DNA from: Candidatus Dormiibacterota bacterium
GTDB taxonomy: Bacteria > Vulcanimicrobiota > Vulcanimicrobiia > Vulcanimicrobiales > Vulcanimicrobiaceae
NCBI GenBank assembly: GCA_035532035.1
Contig: DATKRS010000004.1
Coordinates: 62,001 to 126,000 of the forward strand
Direction of reading: 5' to 3'
DNA: 64,000 nt
In this document: piece after piece, positions 36,234 through 45,055 of the stretch
Layout: each line of letters starts with the position of its first letter
Position numbering within the stretch: position 1 is the stretch's first letter
Translations under genes and position numbers: made by a program
The notes under the pieces: model-generated
The model's input: the letters and a program-made list of their open reading frames with translations, nothing else
Told to the model about the DNA's origin: nothing
The model's database searches: none

Positions 36234-37235
36234 TTACGCCATCGGTATGGAAAATCCGTGTGGAAACGGGTCTTCGGGATCGAGGACGTAGCGTGCGTCG
36301 CCGGTTATCCAGGCGCTGCCTTGAACGACCGGCACGACCGCCCTCACGCTCTGCGTGAGCGCCACCTCGTCGACGAGATGTCCGAGGAATGACGTTCCGA
36401 GAAGGCTCTCGTGCGCGAACGCTTCTTGCAGACGCTGCTCTCCGCGAAAGTATCGCTGTGCCATTCGAGCGCTCGTACCTGTGCCGCAGGGGGAGCGGTC
36501 GAGCGTACCTGGATACAAGACGACGGCGCCTTTGGCGTCGGCATCGCCGGCGGGCGGCGCGGTGAAGAGCACGTGACGCAGCTCCGCGATACGTCGCTCG
36601 ACCGGATGCTCGAAGCGATGCTGCTCGCGAACGGCGCGCATGATACGCATTCCACGCTCGATCACCTCGGGAGCTTCGTGTAACGCGAGCGTCAGTCCGA
36701 CGCTGCGCGCGGGAAGGATCGCGTAGAAGTTCCCGCCGTACGCGAGATCGAAGGCGAGCGCGCCGAAGCCTTCGACGTCGACGACCGCGTCGCGCAGAGC
36801 GAGGAATGATGGAACGTTCGTCAGCGTGACGCTCGTCGCTCGGCCGCCTTCGACGGCGACGCTCGCGCGGACGAGCCCCGCCGGCGTGTCGAGTACGATC
36901 GTCGTTTGCGGCTCGCGCACGTCGACGAGGCCGCGCTCCACGAGCACCGTGCAGACGCCGATGGTCCCGTGGCCGCACATCGGAAGGAAGCCCGTCACCT
37001 CGATGAAGAGCACGCCGATGTCGGCGCGCCGGTCGCACGGCGGCATGAGGATCGCTCCCGACATGGAGCCGTGACCGCGAGGCTCGCACATCAAATAGCG
37101 GCGAAGGCCATCGAGATGTTCGCGCGCGTACTCGCGGCGTTCGAACATCGACTCCCCGGGAATCAAGTCGACCCCGCCAACGACTACGCGGGTCGGCATT
37201 CCTTGCGTGTGCGACTCGACCGTTTCGATCGTCAC
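36234..37235 (-). CDS. 4-hydroxyproline 2-epimerase (proline racemase family)
   Basis: The 333-residue protein has both catalytic cysteines of the family: C87 in FLPMCGHGTIG and C250 in RSPCGTGTS. A Cys/Cys pair indicates racemase or epimerase activity rather than the Thr-containing hydroxyproline dehydratase. With a DAO flavoprotein and a DapA-type deaminase downstream it most likely turns trans-4-hydroxy-L-proline into the cis-D form. The start is a GTG at 37233-37235, three bases after the stop of a small upstream gene. The final enzyme of the pathway, a semialdehyde dehydrogenase, is not in this window. Confidence 0.9.
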   Translation of the reverse strand: MTIETVESHTQGMPTRVVVGGVDLIPGESMFERREYAREHLDGLRRYLMCEPRGHGSMSGAILMPPCDRRADIGVLFIEVTGFLPMCGHGTIGVCTVLVERGLVDVREPQTTIVLDTPAGLVRASVAVEGGRATSVTLTNVPSFLALRDAVVDVEGFGALAFDLAYGGNFYAILPARSVGLTLALHEAPEVIERGMRIMRAVREQHRFEHPVERRIAELRHVLFTAPPAGDADAKGAVVLYPGTLDRSPCGTGTSARMAQRYFRGEQRLQEAFAHESLLGTSFLGHLVDEVALTQSVRAVVPVVQGSAWITGDARYVLDPEDPFPHGFSIPMA

Positions 37236-37238
37236 GCC

Positions 37239-37595
37239 CTATCCGGCGAGACTACGGTAGCAGTCCTCCCACAGCGAGATCGCCTGCCCGATTCGCTCCT
37301 CTTCGGGATAGCGCTCTTGCAAGTGGCGCAGCGTCTGCCCGTGCAGTTGGAAGACGCCCATGATTCCCGGCAACGCCTTGACGTCCGCTGCCAGAATCGG
37401 GTGAACCGGCGTGATTCCCGCAAGGCCCTCTTTGAGCGCGTTTAGGTTCTTGATCTGGCGGTACTTGACGCGGCTGTCGTCGCGCGCGCGCAGAAATGCG
37501 ATTTCGTCGTCCGGTTTCATCATCACGAAGTTACCCAAATGCCTTGCACCGAGAGATAACGAAGTCGCGGGCTCTTCTGAGCCCAGCGCCTTCAC
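37239..37595 (-). CDS. Small protein of unknown function leading the hydroxyproline/pseudouridine operon
   Basis: The 118-residue product is not recognised. If translation begins at one of the paired Met codons at 37518-37523, the protein would be 93-94 residues (MKPDDEIAFLRARDD...). It is hydrophilic, mixed alpha, with no membrane segment, cysteine pair or DNA-binding motif that I can name. It ends three bases before the epimerase GTG and has the same strand and codon usage, so it is likely first in the operon. A regulatory or accessory role is possible but not shown. Confidence 0.5.
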   Translation of the reverse strand: MKALGSEEPATSLSLGARHLGNFVMMKPDDEIAFLRARDDSRVKYRQIKNLNALKEGLAGITPVHPILAADVKALPGIMGVFQLHGQTLRHLQERYPEEERIGQAISLWEDCYRSLAG

Positions 37596-37758
37596 GAAGA
37601 GAGACGTACGGGGCGCCCGGTTGCACTCCTGCGGGAACGACTCCCATGCGGGTGACGGGCAAAACGCCGGCCCGCAGTGAACCTTTGGGGCCTCGCACGC
37701 GTTGACCGGAATAGATCATCTCCTTCATGGCCCCCAGGGCCGCAGAAAGGCAACCCCG

Positions 37759-38778
37759 ATGGAAAGAGATCGCGTACCGGCCTACGTGACCAAGGCGCTC
37801 AGCGTCGCCTTTGTCGCCGGTTTGTTACTGACGGCCGTACCGGCTGCAGCGCAGCAGCATGGCGGAGGCCGCGGAGGCGGTCACTCGTATTCGGGCGGCG
37901 GCGGCGGCGGTAATCGCGGCGGCGGCGGCGGCGGTAATCGCGGCGGCGGCGGCGGCGGCGGTGGTGGCTATCGCGGCGGCGGCGGTAATCGCGGCGGCGG
38001 CGGCGGCTATCGCGGCAATCCGGGCGGCGGCTATCACCCGAATCCAGGTGGCGGCAATCCGGGCGGCGGCTATCACCCCAATCCAGGTGGCGGCTATCGC
38101 GGCAATCCGGGCGGCGGCTATCACCCCAATCCAGGTGGCGGCTATCGCGGCAATCCGGGCGGCGGCTATCACCCGAATCCAGGTGGCGGCTACCAGGGCA
38201 ATCCGGGAGGCGGCTATCGCGGCAATCCGGGCGGCGGCTATCACCCGAATCCAGGTGGCGGCTACCAAGGCAATCCGGGAGGCGGCTATCGCGGCAATCC
38301 CGGCAGCTACAACCACGGCGGATACACGGGCGGCAATCCCGGCAGCTACAACCACGGCGGATACACGGGCGGTAGTCGCGGCAATCCCGGCAGCTACAAC
38401 CACGGTGGATACACGGGCGGTTATCGCGGCAATCCCGGCAACTACAACCACGGTGGATACACGGGCGGCAATCGCGGCGGCAATCGCGTCGGGTACTTCG
38501 GACACCGCACCGTCAACAACTACTACGTGCGTAACCCCGGCGCGTACGGCGGGCGCTGGGAAGACAACGACGGCGGGCGTTGGTACGACGGCTATTGGCA
38601 CAACTACTGGGGCAGCGCGTCGTGGCTCTGGTGGGGCGGCCGCTTCGGCTTCTGGTTCCCGTTCAACGGCATCAACGTCTTCGTGTACGAAGTCTCACCG
38701 GACATCTGCCAGTACTGGGATGGCTACGAGTGGGTGCCGTACTACGATCCGCAGACCGGCTACTACTGCCCATACTAA
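37759..38778 (+). CDS. Secreted glycine-rich tandem-repeat protein with aromatic C-terminus
   Basis: The 339-residue protein has a signal peptide cleaved after AVPAAAQQ. A low-complexity section of Gly-rich blocks follows: GGGNRGGGG, then units of GGGYHPNPGGGYRGNP, then units of NPGSYNHGGYTGG. After about residue 240 comes a non-repetitive aromatic tail, with GRWYDGYWHNYWG, SWLWWGGRFGFWFP and PYYDPQTGYYCPY. The tail holds two cysteines. This looks like a surface, adhesive or matrix protein. GAAAGG at 37744-37749 is the ribosome binding site for the ATG at 37759. A strong terminator follows. Confidence 0.8.
   Translation: MERDRVPAYVTKALSVAFVAGLLLTAVPAAAQQHGGGRGGGHSYSGGGGGGNRGGGGGGNRGGGGGGGGGYRGGGGNRGGGGGYRGNPGGGYHPNPGGGNPGGGYHPNPGGGYRGNPGGGYHPNPGGGYRGNPGGGYHPNPGGGYQGNPGGGYRGNPGGGYHPNPGGGYQGNPGGGYRGNPGSYNHGGYTGGNPGSYNHGGYTGGSRGNPGSYNHGGYTGGYRGNPGNYNHGGYTGGNRGGNRVGYFGHRTVNNYYVRNPGAYGGRWEDNDGGRWYDGYWHNYWGSASWLWWGGRFGFWFPFNGINVFVYEVSPDICQYWDGYEWVPYYDPQTGYYCPY
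37863..38490 (+). repeat. Tandem repeats coding for Gly-rich blocks
   Basis: Three kinds of in-frame repeats follow each other: short GGC/GGT runs, 48- and 72-base units (GGGYHPNPGGGYRGNP and a longer variant with an extra GGGYQGNP), and 39- to 48-base units encoding NPGSYNHGGYTGG. Adjacent units are nearly identical at DNA level, a sign of slippage or recent duplication. Repeat number is likely to vary between strains. Confidence 0.75.
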
Positions 38779-38803
38779 CGCATCCCTACGAATCGAATCG
38801 GCC

Positions 38804-38835
38804 GAGAGGCTCGCGAACGCGAGCCTCTCTTCTTT
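38804..38835 (+). terminator. Rho-independent terminator
   Basis: A perfect 11-base stem, gagaggctcgc / gcgagcctctc, with loop GAAC is followed by TTCTTT. It lies 26 bases after the glycine-rich gene's stop. Confidence 0.85.
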
Positions 38836-38903
38836 GTCGCTTCGGAGCAAGTGACGGTCAGCAGTGTTAGCTGCGCGCCGGCTTCGGGAATCGAGACGGA
38901 AAA

Positions 38904-39818
38904 TCAGCGCTCGATGCCTACCGTCCGCGACGCCCACCATTGCGTCATCGAGAAGCGCGCGAGGACGGTGGCGACTACCATGCCGGCGATGCAGACGAGG
39001 CTTCCCGCGATCTCGTACGGCGTGATGGCGGCGTGGAGGAGCGGAATCGAGAAGAGTCCGGCGAGGATCGGCACGACGTAGGAGAAGAGCGAGACGCGCG
39101 CCGGTCCGATCCGTCCGATCGCCCACGTCCAGACCGGGTAGGTGAGGAGAATGGGAAAGAAGACGGCGTAGGCGAAGATCGCCCAAACGTGCCAGGGCAT
39201 GCGGGCGAAGTTCGCGTGCGCGATCGACCAGATGCCGCCAGGTATCACCATGACGGCGCCGATGCACATCGTAAGCGCGACGAGTGAGAGCGGCGAGTAT
39301 CGGGCAAGCAGCCTGGCCGAGAGCACGTTATAGCCCGCGAAGATCGCAGCAGCCAGGAGCGTGAGTGCGTCGCCGAGCCGCACCGTGGCTTGCCCGGCGA
39401 ACGCACCCTCGAAGATCGCGATGCCGAGGAGCGCGATGCCGGCGCCTATCCAACGAATGCCGCTTACTCGCTCGTATCGCAGCAGCGCGAGCAGCAGGAG
39501 CGTGAAGATCGGGGCGAGGCTGCCGAGAAGGGCCGAAGCAAAGGCGGTCGTGTGTGCGAGACCGAGCATCCAGAAGTATTGGTAGACGCCGTATCCGCAC
39601 GCGCCGCATGCGATCAACAGAGGAAGGTCGCGCCGCTGGAATGCGATCCGTTCGCCGGCGAGTCGAACCATCGCGAGCGCGAGGGGCGGCATCACGATGA
39701 AGCGCATCGCCATGAACGCGAGAGGATCGACGTAGGCGAAGACGAGCTTCACTAATACGGTATTGAGCGCCCACGCGAAGACCACGTACAGGAGACCGAG
39801 GGTTACGCGCAGGCGCAT
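38904..39818 (-). CDS. EamA/DMT-superfamily transporter
   Basis: The 304-residue integral membrane protein has about ten transmembrane helices in two EamA repeats. The first begins [26 protein letters not shown]-like and includes [13 protein letters not shown]; the second begins [23 protein letters not shown]. Members export metabolites or take up nucleosides and amino acids; the substrate cannot be told. The ATG at 39816-39818 gives the normal short cytoplasmic N-terminus; a longer frame upstream lacks likeness. It is divergent from the beta-propeller gene. Confidence 0.85.
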   Translation of the reverse strand: MRLRVTLGLLYVVFAWALNTVLVKLVFAYVDPLAFMAMRFIVMPPLALAMVRLAGERIAFQRRDLPLLIACGACGYGVYQYFWMLGLAHTTAFASALLGSLAPIFTLLLLALLRYERVSGIRWIGAGIALLGIAIFEGAFAGQATVRLGDALTLLAAAIFAGYNVLSARLLARYSPLSLVALTMCIGAVMVIPGGIWSIAHANFARMPWHVWAIFAYAVFFPILLTYPVWTWAIGRIGPARVSLFSYVVPILAGLFSIPLLHAAITPYEIAGSLVCIAGMVVATVLARFSMTQWWASRTVGIER

Positions 39819-39859
39819 CGGCCAGGAGTTCGCAAGACGCCTGCGTATCCCGGCCAGGC

Positions 39860-39879
39860 TCGCGGCGCAAGCGCCGCGA
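39860..39879 (+). promoter_or_regulatory. Hairpin directly upstream of the beta-propeller gene
   Basis: TCGCGGCG and CGCCGCGA form a perfect eight-base stem with loop CAAG, ending ten bases before the ATG at 39890. It touches the ribosome binding region (GAAGG) and could affect initiation, or mark the end of an upstream transcript. Confidence 0.4.
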
Positions 39880-39889
39880 AGGGCGCGCG

Positions 39890-41005
39890 ATGAGCAGCGT
39901 TCGGGTCCTCGTGGGAACGCGCAAAGGCGCGTTCGTTCTCTCTTCCGACGGCAAGCGCGAGCGATGGAGCGTCGCTGGTCCGCACTTTGCGGGGTGGGAG
40001 ATCTACCACGTGAAAGGCTCACCCGTGGACCAGAGCCGCATCTACGCGTCGCAGACGAGCGCGTGGTTCGGGCAAGTGATGCAGCGCTCCAGCGACGGCG
40101 GCGTGTCGTGGGAGGCGGTCGGGAGCGCCTTTGCGTACGACGGCGATGCGGGCACGCACCAGTGGTACGACGGCACGCAACGTCCGTGGACGTTCACGCG
40201 GATTTGGCATGTGGAGCCCTCGCTCGACGATCCCGATACGCTCTATGCCGGCGCCGAGGACGCGGCGCTCTTCCGGTCCGCCGACGGCGGCGACACCTGG
40301 CACGAGCTTTCCGGCTTGCGCACGCACGAATCGGGGCCGTCGTGGCAGCCGGGCGCGGGCGGAATGTGCCTGCACACGATTCTCTTGGATCCGCGGGATC
40401 GCGGACGGATCTTCGTTGCGATTTCGGCGGCGGGAGCGTTTCGCTCCGACGACGCAGGCGTGACGTGGCAACCGATCAATCGTGGGCTGCGCTCCGCGCA
40501 GATTCCCGACGAGGACGCTGAGGTCGGCCACTGCGTCCACCGCATCGCGATGCATCCGAGCCGGCCCGAGACGCTCTTCATGCAGAAGCACTGGGACGTC
40601 ATGCGCAGCGATGACGCCGGTGCCTCATGGCACGAGATCAGCGGAAACCTCCCGACGGACTTCGGCTTCCCCATCGACGTTCATGCACACGATCCGGAGA
40701 CGATCTACGTCGTTCCGATCACGAGCGACTCGCAACACTTTCCCCCGGATGGCAGACTGCGCGTCTATCGCAGCCGCAGCGGCGGGAACGAATGGGAGCC
40801 CCTGACGCAGGGGCTGCCGCAACGCGATTGCTACGTCAACGTCCTGCGCGATGCGATGGCCGTGGACGCACTCGACTCGTGCGGCATTTACTTCGGCACG
40901 ACCGGCGGCCAGGTGTACGTCTCGCCCGACGAAGGCGATAGCTGGAACTGCATCGTGCGCGATCTTCCCGCCGTCCTCTCAGTCGAGGTGCAGACCCTGC
41001 CGTGA
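39890..41005 (+). CDS. BNR-type beta-propeller protein (sialidase-like, VPS10/WD40 fold)
   Basis: The 371-residue protein is built of repeated propeller blades with Asp-box motifs: [40 protein letters not shown] and SPDEGDSW. There is no signal peptide, so unlike secreted sialidases it should be cytoplasmic. The start [17 protein letters not shown] is typical of proteins annotated as exo-alpha-sialidase or glycosyl hydrolase by fold only. Catalytic Arg-triad residues of real sialidases cannot be confirmed. The stop overlaps the next start (GTGA), tying it to a MoaD/ThiS-like protein. Confidence 0.85.
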   Translation: MSSVRVLVGTRKGAFVLSSDGKRERWSVAGPHFAGWEIYHVKGSPVDQSRIYASQTSAWFGQVMQRSSDGGVSWEAVGSAFAYDGDAGTHQWYDGTQRPWTFTRIWHVEPSLDDPDTLYAGAEDAALFRSADGGDTWHELSGLRTHESGPSWQPGAGGMCLHTILLDPRDRGRIFVAISAAGAFRSDDAGVTWQPINRGLRSAQIPDEDAEVGHCVHRIAMHPSRPETLFMQKHWDVMRSDDAGASWHEISGNLPTDFGFPIDVHAHDPETIYVVPITSDSQHFPPDGRLRVYRSRSGGNEWEPLTQGLPQRDCYVNVLRDAMAVDALDSCGIYFGTTGGQVYVSPDEGDSWNCIVRDLPAVLSVEVQTLP

Positions 41006-41298
41006 TCCGGGTCGTGCTCCCCGCACATCTACGCACGCTCGCGCACGTCGACGGCGAGGTGCTGCTCGCCGTCGGAGAACCGGCGACGCAACGGGCGGTG
41101 CTCGATGCGCTCGAGGCACGCTATCCGGTACTCGAAGGGACGATCCGCGATCGAGAGACGAAACGTCGGCGCGCGTACGTGCGGTTCTTCGCGTGCGCGA
41201 ACGACCTTTCGCACGAGCCGGCGGACGCTCCGCTCCCGGAGGCGGTCGCGCGTGGCGCCGAGCCGTTTCTGGTCGTCGGCGCCATGGCGGGCGGCTAG
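41002..41298 (+). CDS. MoaD/ThiS-family ubiquitin-like protein
   Basis: The 98-residue beta-grasp protein starts [19 protein letters not shown], contains [14 protein letters not shown] and ends in Gly-Gly (GAMAGG). That is the form needed for adenylation and thiocarboxylation by an E1-like enzyme. It is somewhat longer than typical MoaD or ThiS. No moa or thi genes are nearby; its only partner is the propeller gene it overlaps by four bases. It may be a sulfur carrier or a protein modifier. The partner association suggests a dedicated role. Confidence 0.8.
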   Translation: MIRVVLPAHLRTLAHVDGEVLLAVGEPATQRAVLDALEARYPVLEGTIRDRETKRRRAYVRFFACANDLSHEPADAPLPEAVARGAEPFLVVGAMAGG

Positions 41299-41354
41299 CC
41301 GGGCGCTTTTACGTTTCACGAGTTCTTCTCGGAGAAGAGTAGCCGGAGCCCCGT

Positions 41355-43568
41355 TCAGGCAGAGGCGATCGAGGCGGAGTTTCCGGCGTGCCGACGGGCC
41401 CGCACGTATGATTCGAACTCCGCTGCAGGCAGCGCTCGCGCGAAGAGATATCCCTGCGCGCTGGGGCATCCCGCCGTGCGAAGCCATTGCAATTGTTCCA
41501 TCGTTTCGACGCCTTCGGCAACCGTCGTCAGCTCCAAGCTCTTCGCGAAGCTGAGAATCGCCGTGACGATCGCGGCATCCGTGCGGCTCGTCGCGAGGTC
41601 GCGCACGAAGCCCTTGTCGATCTTGAGCGCGCCGATCGGAAGCCTCTTCACGTTTGCGAGGCAGGCGTGACTCGTCCCGAAGTCATCGAGCGAAACGCCC
41701 ACGCCCAGCTCGCGGCACCGCACGAGCGTCTGCCGCGTCTGCTCGCTGTCGTCGACAGCGAGCGATTCCGTGATCTCGATCGTTAACAGGCGCGGATCGA
41801 GTGAATGGCGGCAAACCGCAGCCGAGAGGCGATCGTAGAATGCCGGATCCTGAAACTCGCGCACGGAGACGTTGACGGCGACCGGCACGGCGATGCCGCG
41901 GTCGCGCCATTGCCGTAGCTGTGCGGCGACGGTATCCAGCACCCACGCTCCGATTGCAACCATCATGCCGTTCTGTTCGGCTGCCGGTATGAAATCGTCG
42001 GGCGGTACCAGCCCGCGCCGCGGATGCTGCCAGCGCAGGAGCGCCTCTGCGGAGACGACGCGGCGCGACGTGATATCGACGATCGGCTGGTACGCGACAC
42101 GAAACTCCCGTCGCCGAAGCGCGGCGCGCATATCCGCCTCCAGGGCGATGTGCGCGACAGCTGCGTCGTGCAGCGCCGAGGAATAGAAGCGCAGCTGATT
42201 CCCGCCATCGCGCTTGGCCAAGCCGGCTGCGGCCGCGGCGGCAGTGAGTAAGCCTTCCGCGTCTCGCGCGTCGCTCGGGGCGACAGCGATGCCAACGCTC
42301 GCCGACGGAAAGACGCGCTGGCCTCCGGCGAGATAGGGCTGCCGAAGCGCCGCCAAGATGTCGTTGCCCATGGCGGTGGCGTCGACCGCGCGATCGATTT
42401 CCGGCGCGAGAATCATGAACTCGTCACCACCGGCGCAGCCGGCGAAATCCTGGCTTCGTAACGATGCGTGGACTCTGCGGGCGATCTCTTGAAGCAAGCC
42501 GTTTGCGGCGGCCGCTCCCAGCGCGTCGTTGATCGTGCGGAACCGATCGAGATTGAGGTGAAAGACTGCAGTGAGCGTGTCACGTCCGTCGGCGCGAGCG
42601 AGCGCGTCACGAAGCCGCTCCTGAAAGTGCCGTCGATTCGGCAGATCCGTTACTGCGTCGTGCTTTGCGACGTGCTCGGAGAGTGCGTGGAGCTCGCGAT
42701 TGGAACGTGCGAGCGCCCGCGACATCGCGGCAACCTCGGTCAAGAAAACGGTCAGCATGATGCTCGACGAGGTCACGGCAAAGAACTTCCCGACATACCA
42801 GACGGCTGAGTAGCGGTCGGCAACGACGCCCATGATGGCGTCGAGCATCGAGGCCAGCACGGCGATCGGGAGCCAGAGCTCGACGGCAGACTCTGGCTGC
42901 GATCGCGTGAGCATGACGAGCGCGAGCGCGTCCAGAGCGCAGATGACGGGAAGCACGACGCCCACCATCAGCGGGGTGAAGCCGGTGCCGCTCATCAGCA
43001 GCGGGAGCGCTGTCGCGTACCGAGAGAAGAAGAACACGCATGCTGCCGCTGTCACCATGCTGGCCGCAACGATGATTGACAGCGTTGCAGCGCCGCTCTT
43101 TGATGAGCGTTCGTGCAGCGACGCGCGCTTCATCGCGGCAGCCGCGATCATCGCGAGCGGAAAACCGGCGTGCCAAACGCACCACAGCGAGAGCGCCGTC
43201 TCCTCGTTCGCACCGAAGTATCCGCTATGCGAAAAGACTCGCGGGAACGTAAGGAGATAGCCGACGATGAAGATTCCGGCGAAGAAGTAGCCGGCCCCGA
43301 CGGCTGCGAGCCACGTGGCGCGGCACTCGAGATACTGATGGAAGAGAAGAAACGCCGACAGAAGTTCCGTGACCGTAACGGCGCCGATCAGCGCCGCGAG
43401 CACGCCCGGATTGCTATGGCCCGGCGTCCTGCCGAAAAGCGTTGCTATAAGGGCGACCAGCGCCATCGCGATCGCGATGCGTAGCGCCATGCGCCGTTGC
43501 CCCCGCGTGACGGTCGAGTTCGCGAACGTCAGGGGAGCCATACCCGCAGTATCCAAAGTGAAAGTCAC
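41355..43568 (-). CDS. MASE-GGDEF-EAL cyclic-di-GMP protein
   Basis: The 737-residue protein has an N-terminal membrane sensor of about eight helices (residues 25-280, MASE4-like), then a GGDEF domain with an intact AGGDEF motif near residue 381. An RSQD I-site lies five residues before it, so feedback inhibition by c-di-GMP is possible. An EAL domain follows near residue 511 with EALLRW, EITES, DDFGTS, KIDKGFV and EGVET, all key metal and catalytic residues. Both making and breaking c-di-GMP are possible. The GTG start at 43568 has GGAG six bases upstream; ATG at 43541 is an alternative. No downstream partner gene is evident. Confidence 0.92.
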   Translation of the reverse strand: MTFTLDTAGMAPLTFANSTVTRGQRRMALRIAIAMALVALIATLFGRTPGHSNPGVLAALIGAVTVTELLSAFLLFHQYLECRATWLAAVGAGYFFAGIFIVGYLLTFPRVFSHSGYFGANEETALSLWCVWHAGFPLAMIAAAAMKRASLHERSSKSGAATLSIIVAASMVTAAACVFFFSRYATALPLLMSGTGFTPLMVGVVLPVICALDALALVMLTRSQPESAVELWLPIAVLASMLDAIMGVVADRYSAVWYVGKFFAVTSSSIMLTVFLTEVAAMSRALARSNRELHALSEHVAKHDAVTDLPNRRHFQERLRDALARADGRDTLTAVFHLNLDRFRTINDALGAAAANGLLQEIARRVHASLRSQDFAGCAGGDEFMILAPEIDRAVDATAMGNDILAALRQPYLAGGQRVFPSASVGIAVAPSDARDAEGLLTAAAAAAGLAKRDGGNQLRFYSSALHDAAVAHIALEADMRAALRRREFRVAYQPIVDITSRRVVSAEALLRWQHPRRGLVPPDDFIPAAEQNGMMVAIGAWVLDTVAAQLRQWRDRGIAVPVAVNVSVREFQDPAFYDRLSAAVCRHSLDPRLLTIEITESLAVDDSEQTRQTLVRCRELGVGVSLDDFGTSHACLANVKRLPIGALKIDKGFVRDLATSRTDAAIVTAILSFAKSLELTTVAEGVETMEQLQWLRTAGCPSAQGYLFARALPAAEFESYVRARRHAGNSASIASA

Positions 43569-43669
43569 TCCCTACTCCGAGTTGTCGGCGGCGCAGCCCG
43601 CGCTGTATCGGGAGGTGGGGGTTGTCGCGGTTAAGTTTGCGTCAAGGGCGCACGTGGCCGTCGGAGAAC

Positions 43670-44791
43670 GTGCTCACCGTGCGTCGCGCGCTCCTCGCAG
43701 CACTCTTTGCCGCATTCGCCGCTTGCCACGCCGCGATCGCCGCTGCCGGCGAGCCGCAGATCATGAGCGTCCGCTTCGAAAGCCGGGCACTTAGCGGGTT
43801 TCTCGGGCATGCCGCCTACATGTACGCCACCGTTCTGCTGCCTGACTCATACTACGCGCAAGCGCATCGCCGCTATCCGGTCATCTACGTCATCCCAGCC
43901 TTCGACGGCCCGTTCACGATCGACGAGCAAACGGAGCTGAGCTGGCAACGACCCATGCGCGCGCTCGGGACGCAGTTCATCATCGTGGTTCTCGACGGGA
44001 TGGTTCAGTTTCGAAACGAAGCGATCCATCAAGAGTTCGTCGACTCGCCGAACGACGGACCGTGGGGAACGGCGCTCACAAACGAGTTCATCCCGGCCAC
44101 CGATGCGCACTTTCGCACGATCGATTCGCCGAACGCGCGCTTCCTCTTCGGGCACTCTTCGGGCGCGTGGTCTGCACTGTGGCTGCAAGTGACGTATCCC
44201 CAGCTTTTTAATGGGGCGTGGGCCGTCTCGCCCGATCCCGTCGACTTTCACGACTTCGTCGGCCCGGATCTGACGAAGGCTCCCGCGCAGAACTTTTACG
44301 TCGACGCCGCAGGAGCACCGTACATGATATCGCGCGTCCGCGGACACGACACGATGACGTTGCGGGATATGGTGCGCCGCGAAGATTGGGCGCGACGGCA
44401 AATGGATACGTACGATGACGTCTTCAGCCCGAGGTCGGCGAGTGGTTCTCCCGAACGGCTCTTCAATCGAAAGACCGGCGCTATCGACGCGGACGTCGCG
44501 CGATATTGGGAGGAGCACTTCGACATCACGCATCTCCTCGTCGAGCATTGGGCGCAATTAGGGCCGGAGCTTGGCGGGAAGCTTCACATCTTCGTCGGGA
44601 CGGATGACACGTTCCATTTGGAGGAGGCCGTACGCCTAATGCAGGCCGCGACTACCCCGCTCGGAAGCGACGCGGAGTTCGTCTTCGCGCCGGGTGACGA
44701 TCACTGGCAGATATTCGGCTGGAACGGCGGGGTTCAAGACTACGCGATGCGCGAGATGATCCAGCGAGTCAGCGCAATGCCTCCGAGGTGA
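43670..44791 (+). CDS. Secreted alpha/beta-hydrolase esterase (esterase D/PHB-like)
   Basis: The 373-residue protein has a signal peptide (ALLAALFAAFAACHAAIAAA) and an alpha/beta-hydrolase fold: YPVIYVIPAFDGPFT, nucleophile motif GHSSGAWSALW, and a likely acid/base pair in FVGTDDTFHLEE and PGDDHWQIFGW. It resembles the putative esterase family (Esterase D, Ig85-like). The start is uncertain among GTG at 43670 and GTG at 43679; GGAG at 43663 serves either. The stop overlaps the DUF167 gene (GTGA). Confidence 0.82.
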   Translation: MLTVRRALLAALFAAFAACHAAIAAAGEPQIMSVRFESRALSGFLGHAAYMYATVLLPDSYYAQAHRRYPVIYVIPAFDGPFTIDEQTELSWQRPMRALGTQFIIVVLDGMVQFRNEAIHQEFVDSPNDGPWGTALTNEFIPATDAHFRTIDSPNARFLFGHSSGAWSALWLQVTYPQLFNGAWAVSPDPVDFHDFVGPDLTKAPAQNFYVDAAGAPYMISRVRGHDTMTLRDMVRREDWARRQMDTYDDVFSPRSASGSPERLFNRKTGAIDADVARYWEEHFDITHLLVEHWAQLGPELGGKLHIFVGTDDTFHLEEAVRLMQAATTPLGSDAEFVFAPGDDHWQIFGWNGGVQDYAMREMIQRVSAMPPR

Positions 44792-45009
44792 TTATCGACG
44801 TTCTCGTCAAGCCGGGGGCGAAGCATCCCGGCGTTTCGATGGAGAACGGTCTCGTCGTCGTGCGCGTTCGCGAACGTGCCGTCGAAGGCGCCGCAAACGC
44901 AGCATGCATTCGCGCTCTCTGCGAAACCTACGGCGTGAGCGCACGTGCGGTCCAGCTCGTTCACGGGCAGCGCAGCCGCCGTAAGCGCTTCGTCATCCGT
45001 GCACGGTAG
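44788..45009 (+). CDS. DUF167 (YggU) family protein
   Basis: The 73-residue protein has the DUF167 fold: IDVLVKPGAKHPGV, VVVRVRERAVEGAANAACIRAL, VQLVHGQRSRRKRFVI. The family is universal but its function is not established. The GTG overlaps the esterase stop by four bases. Confidence 0.9.
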   Translation: MIIDVLVKPGAKHPGVSMENGLVVVRVRERAVEGAANAACIRALCETYGVSARAVQLVHGQRSRRKRFVIRAR

Positions 45010-45055
45010 AGGCGGAGCGCAGGAAGCGGGGTGCGCGCGCGTAACAGGCAGGCGT

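Noticed and set aside
37531-37728. A 65-codon minus-strand frame upstream of the hydroxyproline operon
   Set aside because: It overlaps the small first gene in another frame, has no domain and no clear ribosome binding site.
37863-38490. Possible CRISPR-like array because of regular repeats
   Set aside because: Units are contiguous, in frame and coding, with no unique spacers; there are no cas genes.
37825-38854. Long open frames on both strands across the glycine-rich gene, reading AIAAARIAAIAA-type repeats
   Set aside because: They are shadows of the GGC-rich repeats; only the + frame with signal peptide, ribosome binding site and terminator makes sense.
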